Source of the DNA: an uncultured Bacteroidales bacterium
Lineage (GTDB): Bacteria; Bacteroidota; Bacteroidia; Bacteroidales; UBA932
NCBI GenBank assembly: GCA_946406095.1
Contig: CAMJJO010000111.1
Coordinates: 1 to 5,960, forward strand
Reading direction: 5' to 3'
Length of the DNA stretch: 5,960 nt
Shown one piece after another: positions 1 through 5,505 of this stretch; within the stretch, counting starts at the first letter, position 1; the number at the start of each line of letters is the position of its first letter. The notes beneath the pieces were generated by a model. That model saw nothing but the letters and a program-made list of their open reading frames with translations, did no database searches and was not told where the DNA came from. Position numbers and translations under genes: made by a program.

Positions 1-360
1 AAGGTGGCCCTCTGCCTGCACTTCGACCACGACCAGTACTCGCGCAGCTTCTATCCTTACGCGGAGATTCCCGTGCAGAGCAACATAGTGTTCGAGCGGG
101 TGCAGGTGCTGAACGAGATTCCCGCGCTGATCCAGAGCCGCACGCCGGTGGACAGCATTATCCTCCGCGACTCCCGCATCGGCAGCAGCGAAATCCGAAT
201 GCTGCACGCGCTGGACACCGAGGGGATGGTCTACGACACCACCGTGGTCCGACTGGAGAATGTTGAGGCGGATGATCTTTCGAAGCTGGTGCGCACCGCC
301 GGCCGCCCGGTCCGGGTGGTGGGATCCTCTGCCGCTCCAGCCCTATTCGAAGAGGGCTGA
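1..360 (+). CDS. C-terminal part of an unrecognised protein (5' end outside window)
   Basis: An open frame runs from the first base (AAG, then a GTG codon at 4) to a TGA at 358-360, giving 119 residues. No convincing start is visible, so the gene most likely begins upstream and the GTG is probably internal. The sequence is soluble-looking, with no membrane segment, and has alternating hydrophobic strands and charged helices (for example VDSIILRDSRIG, then a C-terminal VRVVGSS stretch near residues 104-110). Base composition and codon use match the neighbouring genes, which supports real coding. I do not recognise the family and assign no function. Its last 18 bp overlap the end of the convergent lipoprotein gene. 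Confidence 0.7.
   Translation, partial: KVALCLHFDHDQYSRSFYPYAEIPVQSNIVFERVQVLNEIPALIQSRTPVDSIILRDSRIGSSEIRMLHALDTEGMVYDTTVVRLENVEADDLSKLVRTAGRPVRVVGSSAAPALFEEG
339..358. other. Near-perfect 20-bp palindrome at a convergent gene overlap
   Basis: AGCCCT and AGGGCT arms flank a central TTCGAA, with a single A/G mismatch pair (345/352). The palindrome covers the overlap of the two convergent stop codons. Neither side has a following T-run, so it is not a canonical intrinsic terminator. It may still stop or stabilise both transcripts, which is inference. Confidence 0.4.
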
Positions 361-894
361 GTATCCGGGGATAAGGCGGCCTGCAGATTTCAGGACGCCT
401 TCCTTTTTATAATCCATCCCCACGACCTCATGCTGCGGAGTGATGGAAACGAACATGTCGGTGAAGTTGACTGTGCCTTTGTAGGTGCGGGCGCTGCCGG
501 AAAACTTGTAGATGTAAGCTTCCACAGCGTCGAGGGAGTCGTTGGCGGCTAGGCGGGCTTCGATGGCGGCCAGGCCTTCGAGGTGTCTGAGGTCGTTCGC
601 GGCATCCGCGTTCTTGGCGGCTTCGTTCTTGAACTTGCCTTCGGTCTTGTATTGGACGGCCAGGTTAAGATTCTGCTTGCGCCTGATTTCCAGAGTGTTG
701 CGCCGGCGGGCGATCTCTGCGCCGAAGGTGGTGGAATCTACCAGTTCCAGGGCGCTGAAGTAGACTTTGCTGTCTTCTCCCGTCTGGGCTGCTATCTTTT
801 CGGTGATGGCGGCCTTGACGGGGTCGTTCTGTTTCTTGCCGCAGGCTGCGAGGATGCAGGCGAATGCGATTAAAACGATAATATGCGTTCTCAT
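343..894 (-). CDS. Small predicted lipoprotein of unknown function
   Basis: The product has 183 residues. It opens with a short basic start (MRTH), a hydrophobic core, and the lipobox LAAC with the lipidated cysteine at residue 18, followed by a polar GKKQND stretch. It should therefore be exported, lipidated and held in the envelope. The middle (about residues 60-120) is rich in Ala, Glu, Lys and Arg and is probably helical or coiled. The C-terminal part (about 125-183) is more beta-like and ends in PGYSALFE. I do not recognise a family. An in-frame ATG at 957 would add 21 residues, but I chose the ATG at 894 because it gives a standard lipoprotein signal and because the promoter core at 899-907 lies downstream of the longer start. 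The gene is divergent from pgk and convergent with the gene at the left edge, so it is probably monocistronic. Confidence 0.85.
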   Translation of the reverse strand: MRTHIIVLIAFACILAACGKKQNDPVKAAITEKIAAQTGEDSKVYFSALELVDSTTFGAEIARRRNTLEIRRKQNLNLAVQYKTEGKFKNEAAKNADAANDLRHLEGLAAIEARLAANDSLDAVEAYIYKFSGSARTYKGTVNFTDMFVSITPQHEVVGMDYKKEGVLKSAGRLIPGYSALFE

Positions 895-898
895 ATTC

Positions 899-907
899 GC
901 AAAGGTA
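899..907 (-). promoter_or_regulatory. Bacteroidetes-type -7 promoter element for the lipoprotein gene
   Basis: On the minus strand this reads TACCTTTGC, a full match to TAnnTTTG. Only four bases separate it from the ATG at 894, so transcription would begin at or within a few bases of the start codon. No clear -33 TTTG lies at the usual spacing; the nearest candidate is a weak TTTAG around 930-934. Confidence 0.6.
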
Positions 908-921
908 ATAAGGATTTGCCA

Positions 922-939
922 TATTTTTGCTAAATTTGC
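922..939 (+). promoter_or_regulatory. Two abutting -7 promoter elements for pgk
   Basis: TATTTTTGC (922-930) is followed immediately by TAAATTTGC (931-939), and both match TAnnTTTG. The second would give a leader of about 25 bases and the first about 35. The leader is A-rich (ACAACAAAACATT) with no Shine-Dalgarno sequence, as is usual in Bacteroidetes. A clear -33 element is not visible; TTCG at 896-899 is a weak candidate for the first. Confidence 0.6.
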
Positions 940-968
940 GCTCGGAAAAATCGACACAACAAAACATT

Positions 969-2219
969 ATGCAACACATTGATTCTTACGATTTCACCGG
1001 CAAAAAAGCTATTGTCCGCGTTGATTTCAATGTCCCCCTCAACGAAAACTTCGAGATTACCGACGACACCCGCATCCGTCGCGCAATCCCTACCCTCAAG
1101 AAGGTGCTCGCCGGCGGCGGCTCGCTGATCATCATGAGCCACCTCGGACGCCCCAAGAAAGTGGATGCCAAGTTCTCCCTTAAGCACATCGTCGCCCACG
1201 TGAGCGAGTGCCTCGGAGTGCCCGTTCAGTTTGCAGATGACTGCCAGACTGCCGACGCCCAGGCCGCTGCCCTGAAACCCGGCGAGGCCCTGCTTCTCGA
1301 GAACCTCCGCTTCTACGCCGAGGAAGAAGGCAAGCCCCGCGGACTCGCAGAGGATGCCTCCGACGAAGAGAAGGCCGCTGCCAAGAAGGCAGTGAAGGCT
1401 TCCCAGAAGGAATTCACCAAGAAGCTGGCTTCCTACGCCGACTGCTACATCAACGATGCATTCGGCACCGCACACCGTGCACATGCCTCCACCGCCCTGA
1501 TCGCCGAGTACTTCCCGAACGACAAGATGTTCGGCTATCTGATGGAAGGCGAGATCAAGGCCATCGACAACGTGCTCAAGAACGCCAAGCGCCCCTTCAC
1601 CGCTATCATCGGCGGCAGCAAGGTATCTTCCAAGCTCGCAGTTCTGGAGAACCTCCTCACCAAGGTGGACAACCTGATCATCGGCGGCGGAATGGGATAC
1701 ACCTTCATCAAGGCAATGGGCGGCGCTATCGGCAACTCCCTGCACGAGGATGACCTCATCCCTCAGGCCCTGGACATCATGAAGCGTGCAAAGGAACTCG
1801 GAGTCAATCTTTCCGTTTCCGTTGAGACTGTGGTCGCCCAGGAATTCAGCAACGATGCCCCCCATAAGACCGTCCTTTCCATGGAGATTCCTGAAGGATG
1901 GGAAGGAATGGATGCCGGCGATGCTTCCCTCGCAAAGTGGAAGGATATCATCCTCGGTTCCAAGACCATCCTCTGGAACGGCCCCGTCGGCGTGTTCGAG
2001 ATGCCTACTTTCGCAAAGGGTACCCTCAAGATTGCCGAGTATCTGGCAGAAGCGACTGCAAACGGCGCCTACACCCTCGTGGGTGGCGGTGATTCCGTTG
2101 CTGCGGTTACCCAGATGGGCTATGCCGATAAGGTGAGCTATGTTTCCACCGGTGGCGGCGCAATGCTCGAAGCCATCGAGGGCAAGGACCTCCCCGGCAT
2201 CGCAGCTATCCGCGACTAA
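969..2219 (+). CDS. pgk: Phosphoglycerate kinase
   Basis: This cytosolic glycolytic/gluconeogenic enzyme transfers phosphate between 1,3-bisphosphoglycerate and ADP, giving 3-phosphoglycerate and ATP. The 416-residue product is full length for the family. The N-terminal substrate domain shows VRVDFNVPL (16-24), the basic DTRIRRAIPT stretch (33-42), MSHLGRPKK (56-64), LLENLRFY (109-116) and NDAFGTAHRAHAS (162-174). The C-terminal nucleotide domain shows IIGGSKVSSK (213-222), ILWNGPVGVFE (334-344), VGGGDSVAAV (371-380) and STGGGAMLE (393-401). An extra Lys/Ala/Glu-rich segment around 118-152 is typical of Bacteroidetes versions, from memory of the family. The ATG at 969 was chosen over an in-frame ATG at 927, because the latter lies within the promoter and adds residues before the usual N-terminus. 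The gene is probably transcribed alone, from the elements at 922-939 to the terminator at 2263-2300. Confidence 0.98.
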   Translation: MQHIDSYDFTGKKAIVRVDFNVPLNENFEITDDTRIRRAIPTLKKVLAGGGSLIIMSHLGRPKKVDAKFSLKHIVAHVSECLGVPVQFADDCQTADAQAAALKPGEALLLENLRFYAEEEGKPRGLAEDASDEEKAAAKKAVKASQKEFTKKLASYADCYINDAFGTAHRAHASTALIAEYFPNDKMFGYLMEGEIKAIDNVLKNAKRPFTAIIGGSKVSSKLAVLENLLTKVDNLIIGGGMGYTFIKAMGGAIGNSLHEDDLIPQALDIMKRAKELGVNLSVSVETVVAQEFSNDAPHKTVLSMEIPEGWEGMDAGDASLAKWKDIILGSKTILWNGPVGVFEMPTFAKGTLKIAEYLAEATANGAYTLVGGGDSVAAVTQMGYADKVSYVSTGGGAMLEAIEGKDLPGIAAIRD

Positions 2220-2262
2220 AAATCGCCCGTTCCCAGTAAACGGTTGACAGTCAATTAAATAC

Positions 2263-2300
2263 GCAAAATGGGGTGCTGTTTTTTCGGCACCCCTTTTTGC
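2263..2300 (+). terminator. Intrinsic terminator downstream of pgk
   Basis: GGGGTGCTG (2270-2278) pairs with CGGCACCCC (2285-2293) around a TTTTTT loop, and TTTTT follows at 2294-2298. The outer GCAAAA (2263-2268) can also pair with TTTTGC (2295-2300), leaving one T-T mismatch. The structure can therefore work in both directions, although no minus-strand gene arrives here. The rest of the 193-bp gap between pgk and the next gene holds a TTGACAGTCAA palindrome (2244-2254), AT-rich DNA and the next promoter. Confidence 0.9.
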
Positions 2301-2387
2301 ATAAATAACTGATATATAAATACTTGCTTGGAACGCCCTTTTAAAGTATTTTGCCAAACAGGATGGGATACGTATCTTTATTATATC

Positions 2388-2396
2388 TATATTTGC
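2388..2396 (+). promoter_or_regulatory. Bacteroidetes-type -7 element for the methyltransferase gene
   Basis: TATATTTGC is a full match to TAnnTTTG within an AT-rich stretch, 16 bases before the ATG at 2413. The expected leader is about 12-14 bases. No -33 TTTG is seen at the expected distance. Confidence 0.6.
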
Positions 2397-2412
2397 ATAT
2401 AAACTGATTACC

Positions 2413-3402
2413 ATGGTAGAATTCCCAGATAAACAATGGAAAGATTATGAGCTGCTGGATAGCGGCTGCGGTGAGAAGTTGGAGCGGTTCGGTTCTGTCG
2501 TAACCATCCGTCCCGAGCCTAAAGCGCTGTGGGACAGAAGTATGCCGGAAACGGAATGGCGGCGGCTCGCGTATTTTTCCTTCAAACTGGCCAGCGCCCA
2601 GAGCTCCGGCCGCGATTCCGGAAAGGGCGGGAAGACTGCCGGTTCCGGGGCGATCGAGGACCGCGGTACCTGGGAGCGTCATAAGAAGGCGGATGACCAG
2701 TGGTATATCCGCTATGGCGGAGAAGCCGGGAGAACCGATGGCGACGGCCCGCAGTTCCGCCTGCGTCTGGGCCTGACCGCCTTCAAGCACGTGGGCGTTT
2801 TCCCGGAACAGGCCCCGAACTGGGAGTTTATCTACCGGCAGGTGAAGAGGATAACGAATGGCGACCGTCCGAAAGTCCTGAACCTCTTCGCATACACCGG
2901 GGGCGCATCGCTTGCGGCAAAGGCGGCCGGTGCGGACGTCACCCATCTCGACAGCATCAAGCAGGTCGTCACCTGGGCACGTGGGAATATGGAAGCCAGC
3001 GGCATGGACGGCATACGCTGGATCGTGGAGGATGCGATGAAATTCGTGCAGCGCGAGGAACGCCGCGGCAACCTCTACGACGGCATCATCCTGGATCCCC
3101 CCGCCTACGGGCACGGGCCGAACGGAGAAAAATGGAAGCTGGACGACAGCCTCTTCGGCCTGCTGAAGAGCGTTTCGCACATCTTGAAGCCGCAGAATTC
3201 CTTTATGGTTCTCAACCTCTACTCGAACGGCTACTCCGCCGCCCTGGGTGAAACATTGGTCCGAGAGGCGTTTTGCGGGACTCAAAAGGGGTCCCCGAAA
3301 ACTGCAAGTTTTTGGGGTGATCTTTCCAGCGGCGAACTGGCCCTCAACGACCCCTACGGCAAAACCCTTCCCCTCAGCATCTACGTCCGCCTCGCCCGCT
3401 AG
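2413..3402 (+). CDS. Class I SAM-dependent methyltransferase, RlmI-like (rRNA methyltransferase superfamily)
   Basis: The 329-residue protein is likely a cytosolic RNA methyltransferase using S-adenosylmethionine. An N-terminal beta-rich part (YELLDSGCGEKLERFG, 12-27) leads to a Rossmann-type catalytic domain. That domain has SAM-binding motif I, VLNLFAYTGGASLAA (155-169), an acidic strand end THLDSIK (177-183), WIVEDAMKF (203-211), and motif IV IILDPPAYGHGP (225-236). The FRLRL...FKHVGVFPEQ block (115-132) precedes the domain, as in this family. The DPP motif and layout fit the COG1092/Methyltrans_SAM group that contains RlmI and the RlmK half of RlmKL. The exact rRNA base cannot be told from sequence. 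A Ser/Gly/Lys-rich segment at 60-82 looks like a flexible linker. Residues about 288-303 are encoded by a palindromic segment and look like an in-frame insertion; after them the usual SGELALNDPYGKTLPL ending resumes. The ATG at 2413 sits directly after the promoter core. Confidence 0.85.
   Translation: MVEFPDKQWKDYELLDSGCGEKLERFGSVVTIRPEPKALWDRSMPETEWRRLAYFSFKLASAQSSGRDSGKGGKTAGSGAIEDRGTWERHKKADDQWYIRYGGEAGRTDGDGPQFRLRLGLTAFKHVGVFPEQAPNWEFIYRQVKRITNGDRPKVLNLFAYTGGASLAAKAAGADVTHLDSIKQVVTWARGNMEASGMDGIRWIVEDAMKFVQREERRGNLYDGIILDPPAYGHGPNGEKWKLDDSLFGLLKSVSHILKPQNSFMVLNLYSNGYSAALGETLVREAFCGTQKGSPKTASFWGDLSSGELALNDPYGKTLPLSIYVRLAR
3277..3317 (+). repeat. Intragenic palindromic element within the methyltransferase gene
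   Basis: Two consecutive inverted repeats lie inside the coding frame. The first pairs GGGAC (3277-3281) with GTCCC (3291-3295). The second pairs CCCCGAAAACT (3293-3303) with AGTTTTTGGGG (3307-3317) around a 3-base GCA loop, an 11-bp stem with one G-T pair. The two share bases 3293-3295, so they are alternative folds. The A- and T-rich codons (CAA AAG, AAA ACT GCA AGT TTT) differ from the surrounding GC-rich coding sequence. It adds roughly 16 residues (CGTQKGSPKTASFWGD) without breaking the frame. The hairpin is seen directly; that it is a dispersed repeat element is inference. Confidence 0.6.
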
Positions 3403-3408
3403 CAGCGC

Positions 3409-3444
3409 ACCGCCACCACCGCCATCACCGCCATCACCGCCATC
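3409..3444 (+). repeat. Four-copy 9-bp tandem repeat in a short intergenic spacer
   Basis: ACCGCCACC is followed by three exact copies of ACCGCCATC, then a degenerate ATC GGC. The repeat fills over half of the 66-bp gap between the methyltransferase stop (TAG, 3400-3402) and the next ATG (3469). No promoter core or terminator is visible in the gap, so the two genes are probably co-transcribed. Confidence 0.85.
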
Positions 3445-3468
3445 ATCGGCAACCAACCATTCAAGCAT

Positions 3469-4698
3469 ATGACCAAAAAAGAACTGAACGCCCTTCCCCT
3501 TATCGAACAGGGAAAATACTACTACGACGAATACAATATGGCAGAGGCCTGGATTGCATTTTCGAAAGCGGCGGATGAAGGAGAAGCCGGTGCCTACGCT
3601 TACATGGGAAAGATGCTTTACGAAGGGGATTGGACCCCCGATTACAAGCCCGATGTCAATGGAGCCCTTGACTTGTGGGAGACAGGGATGGACCTGGGAG
3701 ATGCTAAGTGCAAGGAGCTGTTCGAGCAGCACAAGGATGAGGAAATGCTGGACCCGCAGGAGATAGAGTTCGAGAACGGAGACAGCTATTATGGAGATGT
3801 CGACGAGGCCGGCCTGCCGCACGGAAGCGGCCATATGGACTATAAACTCAACGGCTACTATGCTTCATACGACGGCCTGTGGCAGCACGGAAAGCGTTGT
3901 GGCAAAGGCCATTACCACAAATTCAGCAAGGGCGGGGGCGCAAGCCACAGTTACGATTACAATGGCGAGTGGCTGGACGACAAGGAGCACGGCCAGGGCA
4001 CGGCCAGGCAGAGCGACGAAACCGGCGTCCATCTCAGCACCGTATCCGAAATTTACACTGGCGGATTCCGCGAGGGCAAGCGCCACGGGCACGGAATAAT
4101 CTTCCGGGACAGCTTTGACGGAAGATTCACCGATGGCAAGGACCGTTTTGAAGGCGAGTTCGAGGATGGAAGGACTGTCGGCCACGGAGTCTGGGAGTAT
4201 GCCAACGGGGCCAGGTTCGAGGGCGAGTTCAGCGACTACGGCAACAAGAACGGCCACGGCATCTATACCTTCGCGGGCGGCGGGAAGTTCGAGGGCGATT
4301 GGATAGACGACACCCTAGACGCGGAAAGCATCAACTCCGAAGGGAAGACCCCGATCCTGCTGGTCACCGAGCACCATCAGGGCATGGACTACAACTATAC
4401 CGGCAAGTTCCTAATGGTTCCCAAGCCAGGGATTAACCTGTACGAAAACGCCGCCACCCTCCGGAGGGACTCCTCATTCGACATGGAGGATGCCGGAATC
4501 GAGATACTGGAGGTAGGCCCGGATAGCGTCAGCTACAAGGTCAAGCCTGAGTTCAATCTGGGCTCCGTGGAGATAACCGACACCATCCGCCGGGGCGAAA
4601 GCAAAAAGTATACAGTGTCGAAAGATTGCGTCGCCACCATCTACGACGAGGATTACGACTATACGATAGAATGCCGGCTGGAAATTTGCTGCTGCTGA
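3469..4698 (+). CDS. Sel1/TPR-like and MORN-repeat protein with an unassigned C-terminal domain
   Basis: The product has 409 residues, with no signal peptide or membrane segment, so it is probably cytosolic. Residues about 10-88 resemble Sel1/TPR-type helical repeats (AEAWIAFSKAADEGEAGAYA at 25-44, then ALDLWETGMDLGDAKCKELF at 66-85). MORN repeats (YxGxWxxGxxxGxG pattern) follow, starting near 107, 134, 164, 196, 227 and 250, with a half copy FEGDWID at 274-280. Residues about 310-405 form a beta-rich domain (IEILEVGPDSVSYKVKP, then SVEITDTIRRGESKKYTVS) that I cannot name. The protein ends in CCC just before the stop. MORN and Sel1 repeats usually mediate protein or membrane contacts, and no catalytic motif is visible. 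The gene follows the methyltransferase in the same direction after 66 bp. No clear Shine-Dalgarno sequence precedes the ATG. A scaffold or adaptor role is inference. Confidence 0.9.
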   Translation: MTKKELNALPLIEQGKYYYDEYNMAEAWIAFSKAADEGEAGAYAYMGKMLYEGDWTPDYKPDVNGALDLWETGMDLGDAKCKELFEQHKDEEMLDPQEIEFENGDSYYGDVDEAGLPHGSGHMDYKLNGYYASYDGLWQHGKRCGKGHYHKFSKGGGASHSYDYNGEWLDDKEHGQGTARQSDETGVHLSTVSEIYTGGFREGKRHGHGIIFRDSFDGRFTDGKDRFEGEFEDGRTVGHGVWEYANGARFEGEFSDYGNKNGHGIYTFAGGGKFEGDWIDDTLDAESINSEGKTPILLVTEHHQGMDYNYTGKFLMVPKPGINLYENAATLRRDSSFDMEDAGIEILEVGPDSVSYKVKPEFNLGSVEITDTIRRGESKKYTVSKDCVATIYDEDYDYTIECRLEICCC

Positions 4699-4728
4699 AA
4701 AATAGCTGCCGCTGACAGTCAAAAGCGT

Positions 4729-5505
4729 TTACCGAGCGCGATGCACGAGGTCCTGGAAGATGGGGAGGAAGGTGGTGTTGCCGCCGCGGGCGTAGAGGAG
4801 TTCGGGGTGGAACTGGACGCAGAGGATCCCTTCGCTCTCCCAGGCTTCCACTACACCATCCGCGGAACGCGCGACCACAACTACCCCCGCTCCCGGCTCT
4901 TTTACGGCCTGGTGATGGAATGAATTGACCATCAGAGAATCGCAGCCCAGAATCTCCCGCAGGCGCGATCCTGCTTCAATGTAGATCATATGTGTTCCCA
5001 CTCCGTCCGGCTCGCTTTGCCGGTGGTCGATGGCGGCAGTGGTGCCGTTCACTCCGCTACCGATCTGAGTCGGCAAATCCTGATATAGCGATCCTCCCAG
5101 CACCACGTTCATCAACTGCTCGCCACGGCAGATGCCAAGGATAGGCAAGCCGCGCCGGAGGGCTTCGGTGGCCAGAAGGAAATCGGAAGTGTCCCGCGCG
5201 CCGTTCACCTCGACCGTGGCATTCAGCACCTCCTCGCCATAACGGGCAGGGGCGATATCCTCGCCGCCGGTCAGCACCAGCGCATCCACATGCGACAGCA
5301 CCTCCGAAGCTTCAGAGGCAGAAAGCACCGGGGGCAGCACCACCGGCACTCCGCCGGCAGCACGCACCGCGGTCAGGTAGGCATCGCTCAGCGACACCCG
5401 GCCCTCGTCCCAGCAGCAGGAAACCCCCACTACCGGGCGAGACTCCCGGCATCCGGACAGCACTGCACCCAGCAGCACCGCCAGCAAAATGACTCTTTTC
5501 ATCAT
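4729..5505 (-). CDS. Lipoprotein peptidase C26 (gamma-glutamyl hydrolase / PuuD-like class I glutamine amidotransferase)
   Basis: The 258-residue product has a lipoprotein signal: MMKR, a hydrophobic stretch, and lipobox LSGC with Cys19. The mature protein follows the C26 fold. VVGVSCCW (25-32) begins the domain, GGVPVVLPP (51-59) and LVLTGGEDIAPARYG (76-90) follow, and GICRGEQLMN (124-133) carries the probable nucleophile Cys126. VNSFHHQAV (193-201) and VQFHPE (230-235) supply His233 and Glu235 of the triad. The family cleaves gamma-glutamyl bonds (PuuD acts on gamma-glutamyl-GABA), but PuuD itself is cytosolic. The lipobox here suggests work in the envelope, perhaps on gamma-glutamyl peptides; the substrate is not shown. 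The start overlaps the upstream gene's stop as ATGA (5502-5505), implying translational coupling; an ATG three bases later could also serve. The 30-bp gap to the convergent MORN gene has no clear terminator. Confidence 0.93.
   Translation of the reverse strand: MMKRVILLAVLLGAVLSGCRESRPVVGVSCCWDEGRVSLSDAYLTAVRAAGGVPVVLPPVLSASEASEVLSHVDALVLTGGEDIAPARYGEEVLNATVEVNGARDTSDFLLATEALRRGLPILGICRGEQLMNVVLGGSLYQDLPTQIGSGVNGTTAAIDHRQSEPDGVGTHMIYIEAGSRLREILGCDSLMVNSFHHQAVKEPGAGVVVVARSADGVVEAWESEGILCVQFHPELLYARGGNTTFLPIFQDLVHRAR

Noticed and set aside
895..957. Upstream in-frame ATG at 957 as the lipoprotein start
   Set aside because: It would put 21 residues before a good lipoprotein signal, and the best promoter core (899-907) lies downstream of it.
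930..2414. A 494-codon open frame on the minus strand, antisense to pgk
   Set aside because: The plus strand encodes an unmistakable phosphoglycerate kinase over the same span. The antisense product shows no recognisable domain and its composition is what mirrored GC-rich codons produce.
2341..3834. A 497-codon open frame on the minus strand opposite the methyltransferase and the start of the MORN gene
   Set aside because: It crosses two well-supported plus-strand genes, the spacer and a promoter, and its product shows no recognisable motif, so it is a shadow frame.
2413..4698. A possible methyltransferase-MORN fusion by readthrough or recoding of the TAG at 3400-3402
   Set aside because: The methyltransferase ends at a normal family C-terminus (LPLSIYVRLAR), and nothing else in the window suggests TAG is read as sense; the lipoprotein gene itself ends in TAG.
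4699..4728. A terminator between the convergent MORN and C26 genes
   Set aside because: Only very short, weak stems (3-4 bp) can be drawn and there is no convincing hairpin followed by a T-run on either strand.
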